Assembly (NCBI GenBank): GCA_023394615.1
Contig: JAEXAI010000010.1
Span: forward strand, 1 to 64,000
DNA: 64,000 nucleotides
From: Actinomycetes bacterium
GTDB taxonomy: Bacteria > Actinomycetota > Coriobacteriia > Coriobacteriales > Eggerthellaceae
Reading direction: 5' to 3'
The translations under genes were made by a program, and so were the position numbers. Shown in pieces: positions 39,973-48,195 of the stretch. Under the pieces are notes generated by a model that worked only from the letters and a program-made list of their open reading frames with translations, ran no database searches and had not been told where the DNA came from. Position 1 is the stretch's first letter, and every line of letters begins with the position of its first letter.

Positions 39973-41489
39973 GCATCCCCCTTAGCTTTGTCGTGGAATG
40001 TGAAAAAGTAGGCGCTGATGCCTTGTGCTATCTCTTCTATCTCATCGGTTGAAAGCACGCATCTCATGTCGCACAAAAGCGCATCTTGCTTGATGCGGGC
40101 AATGATGGGCACGGGGCACTGGCGCACCAGGTATTCATCGCATGCTTGCGCCGAGCCCTTGGAAAACGTTATTTCCACGGCATAGGTATCTATGTCACAC
40201 ATGGGCAGTGCACCGCCCCCGGCTCGCGATATCTCGGGTACCACGGCCAGTTTCGCATCGCCCGCAGGCAGTAAAGTTGCCAATCGGTTCTCTAGCTTCA
40301 CCGCGCGTGTGCGCACGGAATCGGGCGTTTCGCTGAGCATGCGCACGGTGGGGATGCGCTCTGCAGCCGTTTCGGGTTGCAAATACAGGCGCAGGGTGGC
40401 TTCCAGGGCGGCTAAAGTCATTTTATCCAAGCGCAACGCGCGGGCAAGCGGGTTTGCTTTCAGGCGGTCTATCAGCGCTTTTGACCCCACGATAATACCT
40501 GCCTGCGGGCCGCCCAAAAGCTTGTCCCCTGAAAAAGATACGAGGTCGGCACCAGCGGCAATCGATTCGGCTACCGTGGGTTCGGCGTATTCGCCGAAGA
40601 AATCCATATGCATGAAAGCACCCGAGCCTTGGTCTTCGTATACCAGCATATGCGGGCACTGTGCTCTATTGGCTATGGTGTCTGATTGAGTGCAGGTTGC
40701 CGCAGCGGTCGCGTTGGCACCTCGCGCGTGGTTTGCCGCATCGGCGATTGTGCGCAACTCGTGTATGCCCACGCTTTCAGTAAAACCAATCATACGATAG
40801 TTCGAAGGATGAACCTTCAGCAGCATGGCGGTATTGTTCGTGATTGCGCGTTCGTAGTCTATCGGATGGGTCTTGTTCGTAGTGCCGACTTCCACCATTT
40901 GAGCATGTGATAGGCTCATGATGTCGGGTATGCGAAATGATCCGCCGATTTCCACGAGCTCGCCGCGGGAGACCACTGCTTCATGTCCGGCGGCGAATTC
41001 GCTGAGCACCATCATCACGGCAGCTGCGTTGTTGTTCACGGCGATGGCAGCTTCGGCACCGGTGAGCGCGCAGATTAGCTTCTCACAATGGTTATGGCGG
41101 CTACCGCGTGCCATGTTCTGTACGCTGTATTCTAGTGTCGAGTATCCTGCGATTACCTGATTAACGGCGCTGACCGCCTCGGGTGCTAATACGCTTCGGC
41201 CAAGATTTGTGTGTATGATAACGCCGGAGGCGTTGATCACGCGCCGCAGCGAGGGTTGCGTCAGTGACAGTGTGCGGTTGTACGCAGCTTGGGCGATGTC
41301 TGCGATATCTATGGTAACGCTCTCACCAGCCAATATGCGCTTTCGCAGAGTATCGACTGCTGCGCGCGCTGCCTCAGTCAGTTGTTTTTGGGGGAGCGTG
41401 TCTTGTAGTGATGCCAAAATGGGCTGTTTGAGCACTTCTTCAATTTGCGGAAGGTTTTTCAGCTGAGTCGTATCGGGTTTGTTCGCCAT
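39969..41489 (-). CDS. selA: L-seryl-tRNA(Sec) selenium transferase SelA
   Basis: 506-aa PLP enzyme converting Ser-tRNA(Sec) to Sec-tRNA(Sec) with selenophosphate. Landmarks: VINASGVIIHTNLGRSVLAP near residue ~80, VNNNAAAVMMVLSEFAAG, and the PLP lysine region SFSGDKLLGGPQAGIIVG. A normal length. The ATG at 41489 follows AAAGGAAAGAGCATCA; the longer 41528 reading lies before it. Heads a selA-selB-selC unit on the minus strand. selD is not in the window. Confidence 0.95.
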   Translation of the reverse strand: MANKPDTTQLKNLPQIEEVLKQPILASLQDTLPQKQLTEAARAAVDTLRKRILAGESVTIDIADIAQAAYNRTLSLTQPSLRRVINASGVIIHTNLGRSVLAPEAVSAVNQVIAGYSTLEYSVQNMARGSRHNHCEKLICALTGAEAAIAVNNNAAAVMMVLSEFAAGHEAVVSRGELVEIGGSFRIPDIMSLSHAQMVEVGTTNKTHPIDYERAITNNTAMLLKVHPSNYRMIGFTESVGIHELRTIADAANHARGANATAAATCTQSDTIANRAQCPHMLVYEDQGSGAFMHMDFFGEYAEPTVAESIAAGADLVSFSGDKLLGGPQAGIIVGSKALIDRLKANPLARALRLDKMTLAALEATLRLYLQPETAAERIPTVRMLSETPDSVRTRAVKLENRLATLLPAGDAKLAVVPEISRAGGGALPMCDIDTYAVEITFSKGSAQACDEYLVRQCPVPIIARIKQDALLCDMRCVLSTDEIEEIAQGISAYFFTFHDKAKGDA

Positions 41490-41652
41490 TGATGCTCTTT
41501 CCTTTAGGGGAGTGCGCCAGCTTTGCATGCTTGCTTATTATAGCGGTACTGGTATAGGAACTTTTGAGTAAACGGATTGATGGCATATGCGTTTATTTGA
41601 TACGCTTGTAAAAGCGTAGCCTGCTGGCACATTTTGCGTGGAGGGATAAACT

Positions 41653-42324
41653 ATGAGCGATAAGCAATCTAAAGACTACGAGTTCTATCCGGGTCGTGGA
41701 GGAGCGGATGCGCCCTGTATCTACTTCATCGACCTGCCCGAGCACCCCTTCAATGTGTCGGTCGCTGCATCGGAGCTGTTCTGTTCGCTTATAACGCTTC
41801 CTGTGCACAACTGGGACGATGCTCTAACACCTTGGGCTGCACCTGGACTCTACAAAGGTAATGACGATTTCGGCGGGCAGGCAGATGCCACCATCGCAGA
41901 CATTCTAGATCGCGTCATTCCGAGCATCGAAAAACAGCAGGAGATAACGCCAACAAAACGAGCCATAGCGGGGTATTCGCTTGGCGGCCTGTTCGCTCTG
42001 TATGCTTTCACCAAGCGTGCGGAATTTTCCGCAGTTGCCAGCATGTCTGGCTCTGTCTGGTACGATGATTGGCTTGACTACCTAGATGATGCTGCCATTG
42101 ACGGTCGAGGTCGTTTTGCCTTCCTGTCCATAGGCTCGAAAGAAAAAAGAGCCGCGCCGCTTCGTCTGCATAAAGTGGAAGAAAACACACGTCTTTGCGC
42201 TCAGCTGTTGGAGAGTCGTGGGGTGAACGTGCGCCACGTAGTTGGCCCCGGCTCGCATATCCAGCATACAGAAGAGCGTCTGCAGGCTGGTTTTGCCGCA
42301 TTGGATGAGGCGCTTCGCTCATAA
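41653..42324 (+). CDS. Alpha/beta-hydrolase, putative esterase
   Basis: 223-aa hydrolase. The nucleophile elbow IAGYSLGGLFALYAF places Ser near residue ~102; the following SMSGSVWYDDW and the C-terminal VVGPGSHIQHTEERLQAG supply a plausible catalytic His. The ordering resembles the esterase D/IroE group that cleaves ester or siderophore substrates. No signal peptide is seen. The ATG follows TGGAGGGATAAACT. The gene is divergent from selA and precedes a glycosyltransferase gene. Substrate unknown. Confidence 0.78.
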   Translation: MSDKQSKDYEFYPGRGGADAPCIYFIDLPEHPFNVSVAASELFCSLITLPVHNWDDALTPWAAPGLYKGNDDFGGQADATIADILDRVIPSIEKQQEITPTKRAIAGYSLGGLFALYAFTKRAEFSAVASMSGSVWYDDWLDYLDDAAIDGRGRFAFLSIGSKEKRAAPLRLHKVEENTRLCAQLLESRGVNVRHVVGPGSHIQHTEERLQAGFAALDEALRS

Positions 42325-42368
42325 TTAAAAGCGTACAAGTTGTAAAATACGTATTGATAAGAAGTCCG

Positions 42369-42404
42369 GAATCGCGTGAAAGCTTGGAATCACGTGAAAG
42401 CCTG
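42369..42404. repeat. 18-bp tandem duplication
   Basis: GAATCGCGTGAAAGCTTG and GAATCACGTGAAAGCCTG lie in tandem 20 bp before the glycosyltransferase start. Confidence 0.65.
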
Positions 42405-42424
42405 AAACGATTGCGAAGGCCGTT

Positions 42425-43627
42425 ATGAATATACTCCATATCATCGCCCAGAAACCGGATAGCACAGGAAGCGGCGTGTTCGTGTCTGAGATGGTGAAGG
42501 CTTATGCAGCGCAAGGCCATAATCAATGGGTCATTGCCGGCATAGGGCCTGAAGATGCCCCGATATTTCCCGAAGGAGTGCGTTTTCGGCCGGTGCGTTT
42601 CGAGACTGAACAGCTGCCTTTTCCCGTAGTAGGGATGTCCGATGAGATGCCGTATCAATCTACTCGCTATCGCGATATGACGCCTGAGATGGTGGATGCG
42701 TTTAAAGCGGCGTTCTCGAATGCACTTGATGATGTGCAAGCGGAATTTTCGCCTGATATCGTTATCTGCCATCATCTGTATCTACTGACGGCCCTTGTTG
42801 CGCGGCGAGACTTCGCATGTCCCATTACCGCTATCAGCCACAGTACCGACATTCGCCAGATTAGCAAGATTGATCTGCAGCGCGACTACATACGTGCGGG
42901 CATCGCAAAGCTTAATCGCATCTTCGCATTGCATGACCAGCAGGCTCTCACAATAACCCAGGTATACGGAGTAGCGCAAAGTCGCATCAAGGTTATCGGT
43001 ACAGGATTCAACAATCAAGTGTTCAAACAGGTGGAAGGCTTGCGCCAGGCAGATGTGTGCAATGCGGTGTTCGCGGGGAAAATCTGGGGGAAGAAAGGGG
43101 TACGCAGCTTGCTCAGCGCGCTCGATTTGCTGGACTTCCCACAAGATGGATTCACGTTGCGGTTGGCGGGTGGTCATGGGACGCAGGATGAATACGAAAG
43201 CATCGTCGCGCAGGCGGGTGAGTGTCGCTATCCTGTGACTTTCTTGGGGAAGCTGCCTCAAGAAGATTTGGCGCGCATATACAATGCCTCCGACATATTC
43301 GTGCTGCCATCTTTTTTCGAAGGGCTGCCTTTGGTGGTAGTGGAGGCGTTGGCGTGTGGATGCAAAGTGGTGGTAAGCGACTTGCCGGGCATACGCCCAT
43401 GGTTGGAAGCAAATGCGCCGGGTGCTGCGATTTACTACGTGCAGCCGCCGAGGATGATCGATACCGATGTGCCAGAAGCGAGCGATCTTCCGAGCTTCGA
43501 GAGAAATCTGGCGCAGGCGATAATGACGTGCGCAGCGGCGCAGACGACTTTGGAAAACGTGCGAAACCTGTCTTCGAAACTGTCTTGGGATGCCCTCTGC
43601 AAGCGGATTCTAAAAAGTCAAAAATAG
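42425..43627 (+). CDS. Glycosyltransferase family 4 protein
   Basis: 400-aa GT-B-fold transferase. The N-terminal acceptor domain has SGVFVSEMVKAYAAQGHNQW; the C-terminal nucleotide-sugar domain has VFAGKIWGKKGVRSLLSAL, VTFLGKLPQEDLARIYNASD and the ExxE-type motif PSFFEGLPLVVVEALACGC. Likely acts at the inner face of the membrane on a lipid or polysaccharide acceptor, unknown. The ATG has a weak site (GCGAAGGCCGTT). Monocistronic in appearance. Confidence 0.88.
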   Translation: MNILHIIAQKPDSTGSGVFVSEMVKAYAAQGHNQWVIAGIGPEDAPIFPEGVRFRPVRFETEQLPFPVVGMSDEMPYQSTRYRDMTPEMVDAFKAAFSNALDDVQAEFSPDIVICHHLYLLTALVARRDFACPITAISHSTDIRQISKIDLQRDYIRAGIAKLNRIFALHDQQALTITQVYGVAQSRIKVIGTGFNNQVFKQVEGLRQADVCNAVFAGKIWGKKGVRSLLSALDLLDFPQDGFTLRLAGGHGTQDEYESIVAQAGECRYPVTFLGKLPQEDLARIYNASDIFVLPSFFEGLPLVVVEALACGCKVVVSDLPGIRPWLEANAPGAAIYYVQPPRMIDTDVPEASDLPSFERNLAQAIMTCAAAQTTLENVRNLSSKLSWDALCKRILKSQK

Positions 43628-43685
43628 CGTTTCATCAGGCGATATAATGTGCTATATTGTCCGTAACCGATAAGGAGGTGACAGT

Positions 43686-44090
43686 ATGGCTAGAATATAT
43701 TCGAAAGAAGATCTGCAGGCTCGGACGCAGGTGGTTATAGAAGATGCAATCGCCTCGAAAGAGCCCGTCTACATCAATCAAAACGGTAAGGCGTCAGTAA
43801 TCATGATTGATGCGGATACGTATTTGAGCGACATGCAAGCGCTGAGGGAATTCAAGAGGATTTACAAAGATGCTCCCATAAAGGCGACGAAGGCACCGGA
43901 TACCGCCAGCACCGAAGCGAGCGATTCTTCTGCGGGCGACGCCGCATCGCAGGAAGCTGGGGCTGACAAGAAATATGCATGGCGCTGCACCATTTGTGGT
44001 TACATGGAATATGCCGATGAGCTTCCCGATGACTACGCCTGTCCACTTTGCGGAGCGGGCAAAGACGCCTTCGAGCGCGTCGAGGTGTAA
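43686..44090 (+). CDS. Phd/YefM-like domain fused to a rubredoxin-like domain
   Basis: 134-aa two-part protein. Residues ~1-60 resemble the Phd/YefM antitoxin fold (ARTQVVIEDAIASKEPVYIN, then NGKASVIMIDADTYLSD). After a Ser/Ala/Asp linker, residues ~95-134 form a rubredoxin-like iron site (WRCTICGYMEYADELPDDYA, then CPLCGAG). The ATG follows AAGGAGGTGACAGT. No toxin gene is adjacent; a terminator follows. A redox-responsive DNA-binding role is attractive but inferred. Confidence 0.75.
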   Translation: MARIYSKEDLQARTQVVIEDAIASKEPVYINQNGKASVIMIDADTYLSDMQALREFKRIYKDAPIKATKAPDTASTEASDSSAGDAASQEAGADKKYAWRCTICGYMEYADELPDDYACPLCGAGKDAFERVEV

Positions 44091-44224
44091 GACAGACAAT
44101 GATGTAACGGATAAGCGATATGCATCTTCCTGGAAAACGAGATGTATAAGCGACAGCAACAGCTTCGGAAAATGTGACGTATAGGCGAATGAGTGCAGTC
44201 GGCAGAGCATTTCTGAAACAAGAG

Positions 44225-44257
44225 GCACCTACCTGTGAAAGACAGGTAGGTGCTTTT
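44225..44257 (+). terminator. Terminator after the Phd-rubredoxin gene
   Basis: Perfect 12-bp stem GCACCTACCTGT/ACAGGTAGGTGC with a five-base loop, followed by TTTT. It lies 134 bp beyond the stop. Confidence 0.9.
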
Positions 44258-44785
44258 ATTATGGAGAAAAAAAATATTAAAATATATATAAACAGTGTTA
44301 CAGATGCGAAGAAAACTGGGTGCAAAACCGGCCAAAAAAGGGCCTTAAAATTTGTAATACAGCAATTTCAAATAGTGTTTATTCGTAAAAGTTAACAAAA
44401 TGTATCACAAACGTAGTCTCCTTCATGAAGAGGGATATCGAGCAATTTTGAAGAAATATCACAAACGTGATACAAAAAATATCGTAGTTAGAATGCAAAT
44501 AGGTAAAATCACCTGCACAAACGCTAGATAAAATTCTCAAAAACCCTTATTGAACAGGTAAAACATAAATCATCAAAAATCGTAATTGCACGATAATTTG
44601 ACTTTATCCTCATAAAAAGACATAGTCTGAAACATGAATTTCATGTGATGGATTGCCGTTTATCTGGGTAAATGCTGTTCAGGACCTGGATAGTCCGCCC
44701 AAAGATCATCCGAAAGATCTTCGTCGGCGCTTCCTCATATGAAATGTCTTTTGGGCAGTTCCAAGACAAAAGGAGGAGGACTTTC
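44258..44785 (+). promoter_or_regulatory. AT-rich regulatory region and leader of the formate hydrogenlyase operon
   Basis: Over 500 bp without a gene and clearly richer in A+T than its neighbours. A perfect palindrome TATCACAAACGTGATA lies at 44457-44472, with a partial copy TATCACAAACGTA at 44403-44415, likely regulator sites. TTGACT (44598-44603), 17 bases, CATAGT (44621-44626) is a possible promoter. The last 90 bases can form nested stems, GCCCA/TGGGC around AAGATC/GATCTT (44697-44756), ahead of the ribosome-binding site. Confidence 0.55.
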
Positions 44786-45304
44786 ATGGGGAGCAAATTC
44801 GTCATTGCCGATCCACGGAAATGCGTTGGCTGCAAGGCATGCATGGCTGCATGTTTGGTCAAACATTTCGTACCCGGCGATGTGCCTATCGCGCGACTGA
44901 ACGTCGTGCAGCTGGGGGACGGGATGACCGCGCCGATCGTGTGCCATCACTGCGAGAACGCGCCCTGCGCCGCATCGTGCCCCACAGGCGCGTTGTATCA
45001 GGACGGCGATCGTGTTGCCGTGCGCCTCGAGCGTTGCATCGGATGCAGGAGCTGCGTGATTGCATGCCCGTTCGGTGCGGTGGATGTGGTGGAGCGCTAC
45101 GACGCAGAAAAGCTAGGAGATCTGACAGTCGGTGCTTCGCCTCGCGCAATGGTTGTGAAATGCGATCGGTGCGCCGATCGTCCCGGTGGCCCAGCATGCG
45201 TGGAAGCGTGTACGTCGTTTGCGCTGAGCGTAGTAGACCAAGACATCATCGATGAGCAGAAGGCGAAGCGCGAGAAGGCTTTGAAAGAGGAAATAACCGT
45301 ATAA
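44786..45304 (+). CDS. HydN/HycB-like 4Fe-4S ferredoxin
   Basis: 172-aa four-cluster ferredoxin that shuttles electrons from formate dehydrogenase H. Cysteine groups: CVGCKACMAACLVKH, CHHCENAPCAASCPTGAL, CIGCRSCVIACPFGAV, and CDRCADRPGGPACVEACTS. The pattern fits HydN, HycB and HyfA. The ATG at 44786 follows AGGAGGACTTTC; the reading from 44672 starts inside the leader. First gene of the locus, 48 bp before fdhF. HydN in E. coli aids FDH-H, and the same role is inferred. Confidence 0.9.
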   Translation: MGSKFVIADPRKCVGCKACMAACLVKHFVPGDVPIARLNVVQLGDGMTAPIVCHHCENAPCAASCPTGALYQDGDRVAVRLERCIGCRSCVIACPFGAVDVVERYDAEKLGDLTVGASPRAMVVKCDRCADRPGGPACVEACTSFALSVVDQDIIDEQKAKREKALKEEITV

Positions 45305-45352
45305 GCGCTCGAAGTATCGGACGCTTGAGGACGAGACGAGGAGGAGATCGTA

Positions 45353-47530
45353 TTGGAAAAGCACATGGTCGTGTGCCCATATTGCGGTTCGGGATGCAAG
45401 TTCAACCTGCTAGTCGAAAACGACTTGGTGGTTGGCGCTGAACCGTTGATGGGTTTGACGAATCAAGGCGAGCTATGCCTGAAAGGCTATGATGGCTTCG
45501 ATTTCATCAACGACACGAAGACGCTGACCCCCCGCCTGCGTCATCCGTTGATGCGCAAGTCGAAAGACGAACCGCTTGAGCGTGTGACGTGGGACACGGC
45601 ACTGAATTTTGTGGCCGAGAAGTTGACACAAATCAAGGAAAAATACGGACCAGATGCCATTATGACCACGGGTTCGTCGCGCGGTACCGGTAATGAATCG
45701 AACTTGGCCATGCAACGTTTTGCGCGTGCGTGCCTAGGAACGAACAATATCGACAACTGCGCTCGAACTTGACACGGCCCAACAGTCGTCGGTCTGATGG
45801 ACACAGTTGGAGCAGGTTCTATGAGTTGCGGCGTCCCAGGTATGGAGGATGCGGGCTGCCTGTTCCTTTTCGGATACAATCCAAACACATCCCATCCCAT
45901 CGTGGCGCGCCGTGTGGTGCGGGCGAAGGAAAAAGGATGCAAGATAATCGTTGCCGATCCGCGATTCATTGAAACGTCGCGTATCGCCGACATCTACATG
46001 CCGCTCAAGAACGGCTCTAATATCGCGTTTTTGAATGCCTTTGCCAACGTTATCGTCAACGAAGGCCTGATGGACGAAGAATTCGTTCGCGAACATACCA
46101 CCGGTTTCGATGAGTGGTGGAAGATTATCGAGCGCTATACGCCCGAGAACACAAAAGACATTACGGGCATTGAGCCCGCGATGATGCGTGAAGCAGCGAA
46201 GATGTACGCCACTGCCAAACCGTCGGCCGTTATCGGCTGGGGCATGGGCGTGTGCCAACATCGCCAGAACGTGGAAGCAGTGCACACCTGCGCGGCTATC
46301 GCCTGCATAACGCATCAGATAGGCAAGCCGAATTCCGGAGTGGCTCCGGTGCGCGGACAGAACAATGTGCAGGGTGCCTGTGACATGGGGGCGCTGCCGA
46401 ATTTCTTCCCGGGTTATCAGAAAGTAACCGATCCGGTTATAAAAGAGAAATTCGCGCAGGCTTGGAACATTCCTGTGGAATCGCTTTCCGACCACGTGGG
46501 ATACAAGGTTTCTGATGTGGGACATCTGATTGATGACGGTAAAGTGCATGCTTTCTACAATATGGGCGAAGATCCGCTGCAAACCGAGCCGGATACTATC
46601 CATTTGGCAAAGCAGCTGGCAAAACTGGACTTGTTCATCTGCCAGGACATTTTCATGACCCAGTCATGTGCCGTGGCAGACGTGGTTCTTCCTGCTACTA
46701 GCTGGGGCGAGCACGAAGGTGTGTTTACAGCTTGCGACCGCACATTCCAGTACTTCAGCGCAGCGGTGCCACCGAAAGGCGAGTGTCGCCACGACTGGGC
46801 GATCATTGCCGATTTGTCCACGCGTATGGGACATCCCATGCACTACGAGGATACGAAGCAAATTTGGGATGAGGAATGCCGTGCCGTGTGGCCGGCCGCT
46901 TACGGTGCCACCTACGAGAAGATGGCAGGACTGGGTTATGCCCAATGGCCCATCCCAACGTTGGAGCATCCGGGCAGCCCCGACTTGTTTTTGGGCGGGA
47001 AATTCTCCACGCCGGACGGCAAGGCGCGCCTGATGGCGCACGATTTCGAATATCCCACCGAAATGCCCGACGATGACTACCCGCTGGTGCTATGCACGGT
47101 GCGCGAGGTAGGGCATTATTCTTGCCGATCTATGACGGGCAACTGCAAGCAGCTGACCGATCTGGCCGACGAGCCCGGCTTCGCCCATATATCGCCGAAA
47201 GATGCAGCGGATCGAGGCATAAAGAACAACGAACTGATCTGGGCGTATTCACGTCGTGGAAAGATTATTACTCGCGCGTTTGTGGATGATCGCACCAACG
47301 ACGGTGCCATCTATATGACGTATCAATGGTGGGTCGGCAAATGCAACGACCTGACGCTGCATCATGTGGACACCAAGTCGCATACGCCCGAGGACAAGTA
47401 CTGCGCCTGCCAAGTCGAGCGCATAGACGACCAGGTGTGGGCCGAGCAGCACTGCCAAGAAATATACATGGGGATCAAGGAGCGCTTGTCAAAGACGGCA
47501 TCCGCTCAAGACGAAGAGACGATCGAATAG
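45353..47530 (+). CDS. fdhF: Formate dehydrogenase H, selenocysteine-containing
   Basis: 725-aa bis-MGD molybdoenzyme oxidising formate to CO2 as part of formate hydrogenlyase. The N-terminal 4Fe-4S site is CPYCGSGCKF plus GELCLKGYDG. The in-frame UGA at 45770-45772 falls in ARACLGTNNIDNCART-Sec-HGPTVV, exactly codon 140, the position of Sec140 in E. coli FdhF, with His141 next. Molybdopterin-binding stretches such as CQHRQNVEAVHTCAAI and the C-terminal THHVDTKSHTPE-like tail are present. The TTG start has AGGAG six bases upstream, and the Sec number supports it. Conceptual translation that stops at UGA yields a false 139-aa fragment. Confidence 0.96.
45773..45810 (+). promoter_or_regulatory. 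Predicted SECIS element of fdhF
   Basis: Directly after the UGA. CCAAC (45779-45783) pairs with GTTGG (45806-45810); inside, GTC and GTC pair with GAT and GAC around an apical GGTCT (45791-45795), 19 bases past the UGA. The loop sequence and its distance match the E. coli fdhF SECIS. Confidence 0.75.
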
Positions 47531-47602
47531 AAAAACAGGCGGGGCGGGGATCCGGAGGGTATTTCCGCCACCGTAACTATCGATTACAAACAAGGGGTGA
47601 AA

Positions 47603-48193
47603 ATGAATCGCTTTATAGCAATAGATCCCAGCAGATGCGTGGCGTGCGGAACCTGTCGAGCCGAATGTAGCGAAGGCCATAAAAGAGCCGGATTGCAGTC
47701 AGAACCTCGGCTGGCACTGTATGAAAGCCGCAATGTGGTCGCGTCTTTGACGTGCCACCACTGCGAGGGAGCGCCGTGCTTGAAGGTATGTCCGGTGAAC
47801 GCCATACGACGTGATGAAGATGGTTGCATACGCGTGGACGAGAAACGCTGTGTGGGATGCAAGCTGTGCGCGGTAGCTTGCCCGTTCGGTGCGGTGCACA
47901 TGAGCGGCACGCCGATATCGGGTGTGGGCGGCGTTTCCTACGCTACGCCTACGTTTTCCGCAACGCTCAGCCCGATTCTTCAGTGGGAGGTGGGCGTGTA
48001 CGCATGCGCGGTGAAATGCGACTTGTGCGCATACGACAACTGTCATCCGCATTGCGTAGATGCGTGCATCACCAATGCGCTGCGTTTGGTGGAAACCACT
48101 GGCGACGGTGACGAATTGAACCAGAAACGCGTGAAGGCCGCGCAAGCGAGCCTCACCATGCTGGAAGACTTCAACGATGAAGGAGGGGAATAA
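47603..48193 (+). CDS. hyfA: Hydrogenase-4 electron-transfer subunit HyfA-like
   Basis: 196-aa four-cluster ferredoxin. Groups: CVACGTCRAECSEGHK, CHHCEGAPCLKVCPVNAI, CVGCKLCAVACPFGAV, and CDLCAYDNCHPHCVDAC. It should link FdhF to the hydrogenase small subunit. The ATG at 47603 follows AAGGGGTGAAA; an in-frame GTG at 47597 overlaps that site. Two bases separate its stop from hyfB, so translation is coupled. Confidence 0.9.
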   Translation: MNRFIAIDPSRCVACGTCRAECSEGHKRAGLQSEPRLALYESRNVVASLTCHHCEGAPCLKVCPVNAIRRDEDGCIRVDEKRCVGCKLCAVACPFGAVHMSGTPISGVGGVSYATPTFSATLSPILQWEVGVYACAVKCDLCAYDNCHPHCVDACITNALRLVETTGDGDELNQKRVKAAQASLTMLEDFNDEGGE

Positions 48194-48195
48194 AT

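Noticed and set aside
44174..44395. 73-aa ORF in the AT-rich region before the formate hydrogenlyase genes
   Set aside because: It runs through a strong terminator hairpin (44225-44257) and has no ribosome-binding site.
45353..45797. fdhF as a frameshifted or truncated pseudogene
   Set aside because: The frame is the same on both sides of the UGA, which falls at the known Sec position, and the Sec-insertion genes are in the window.
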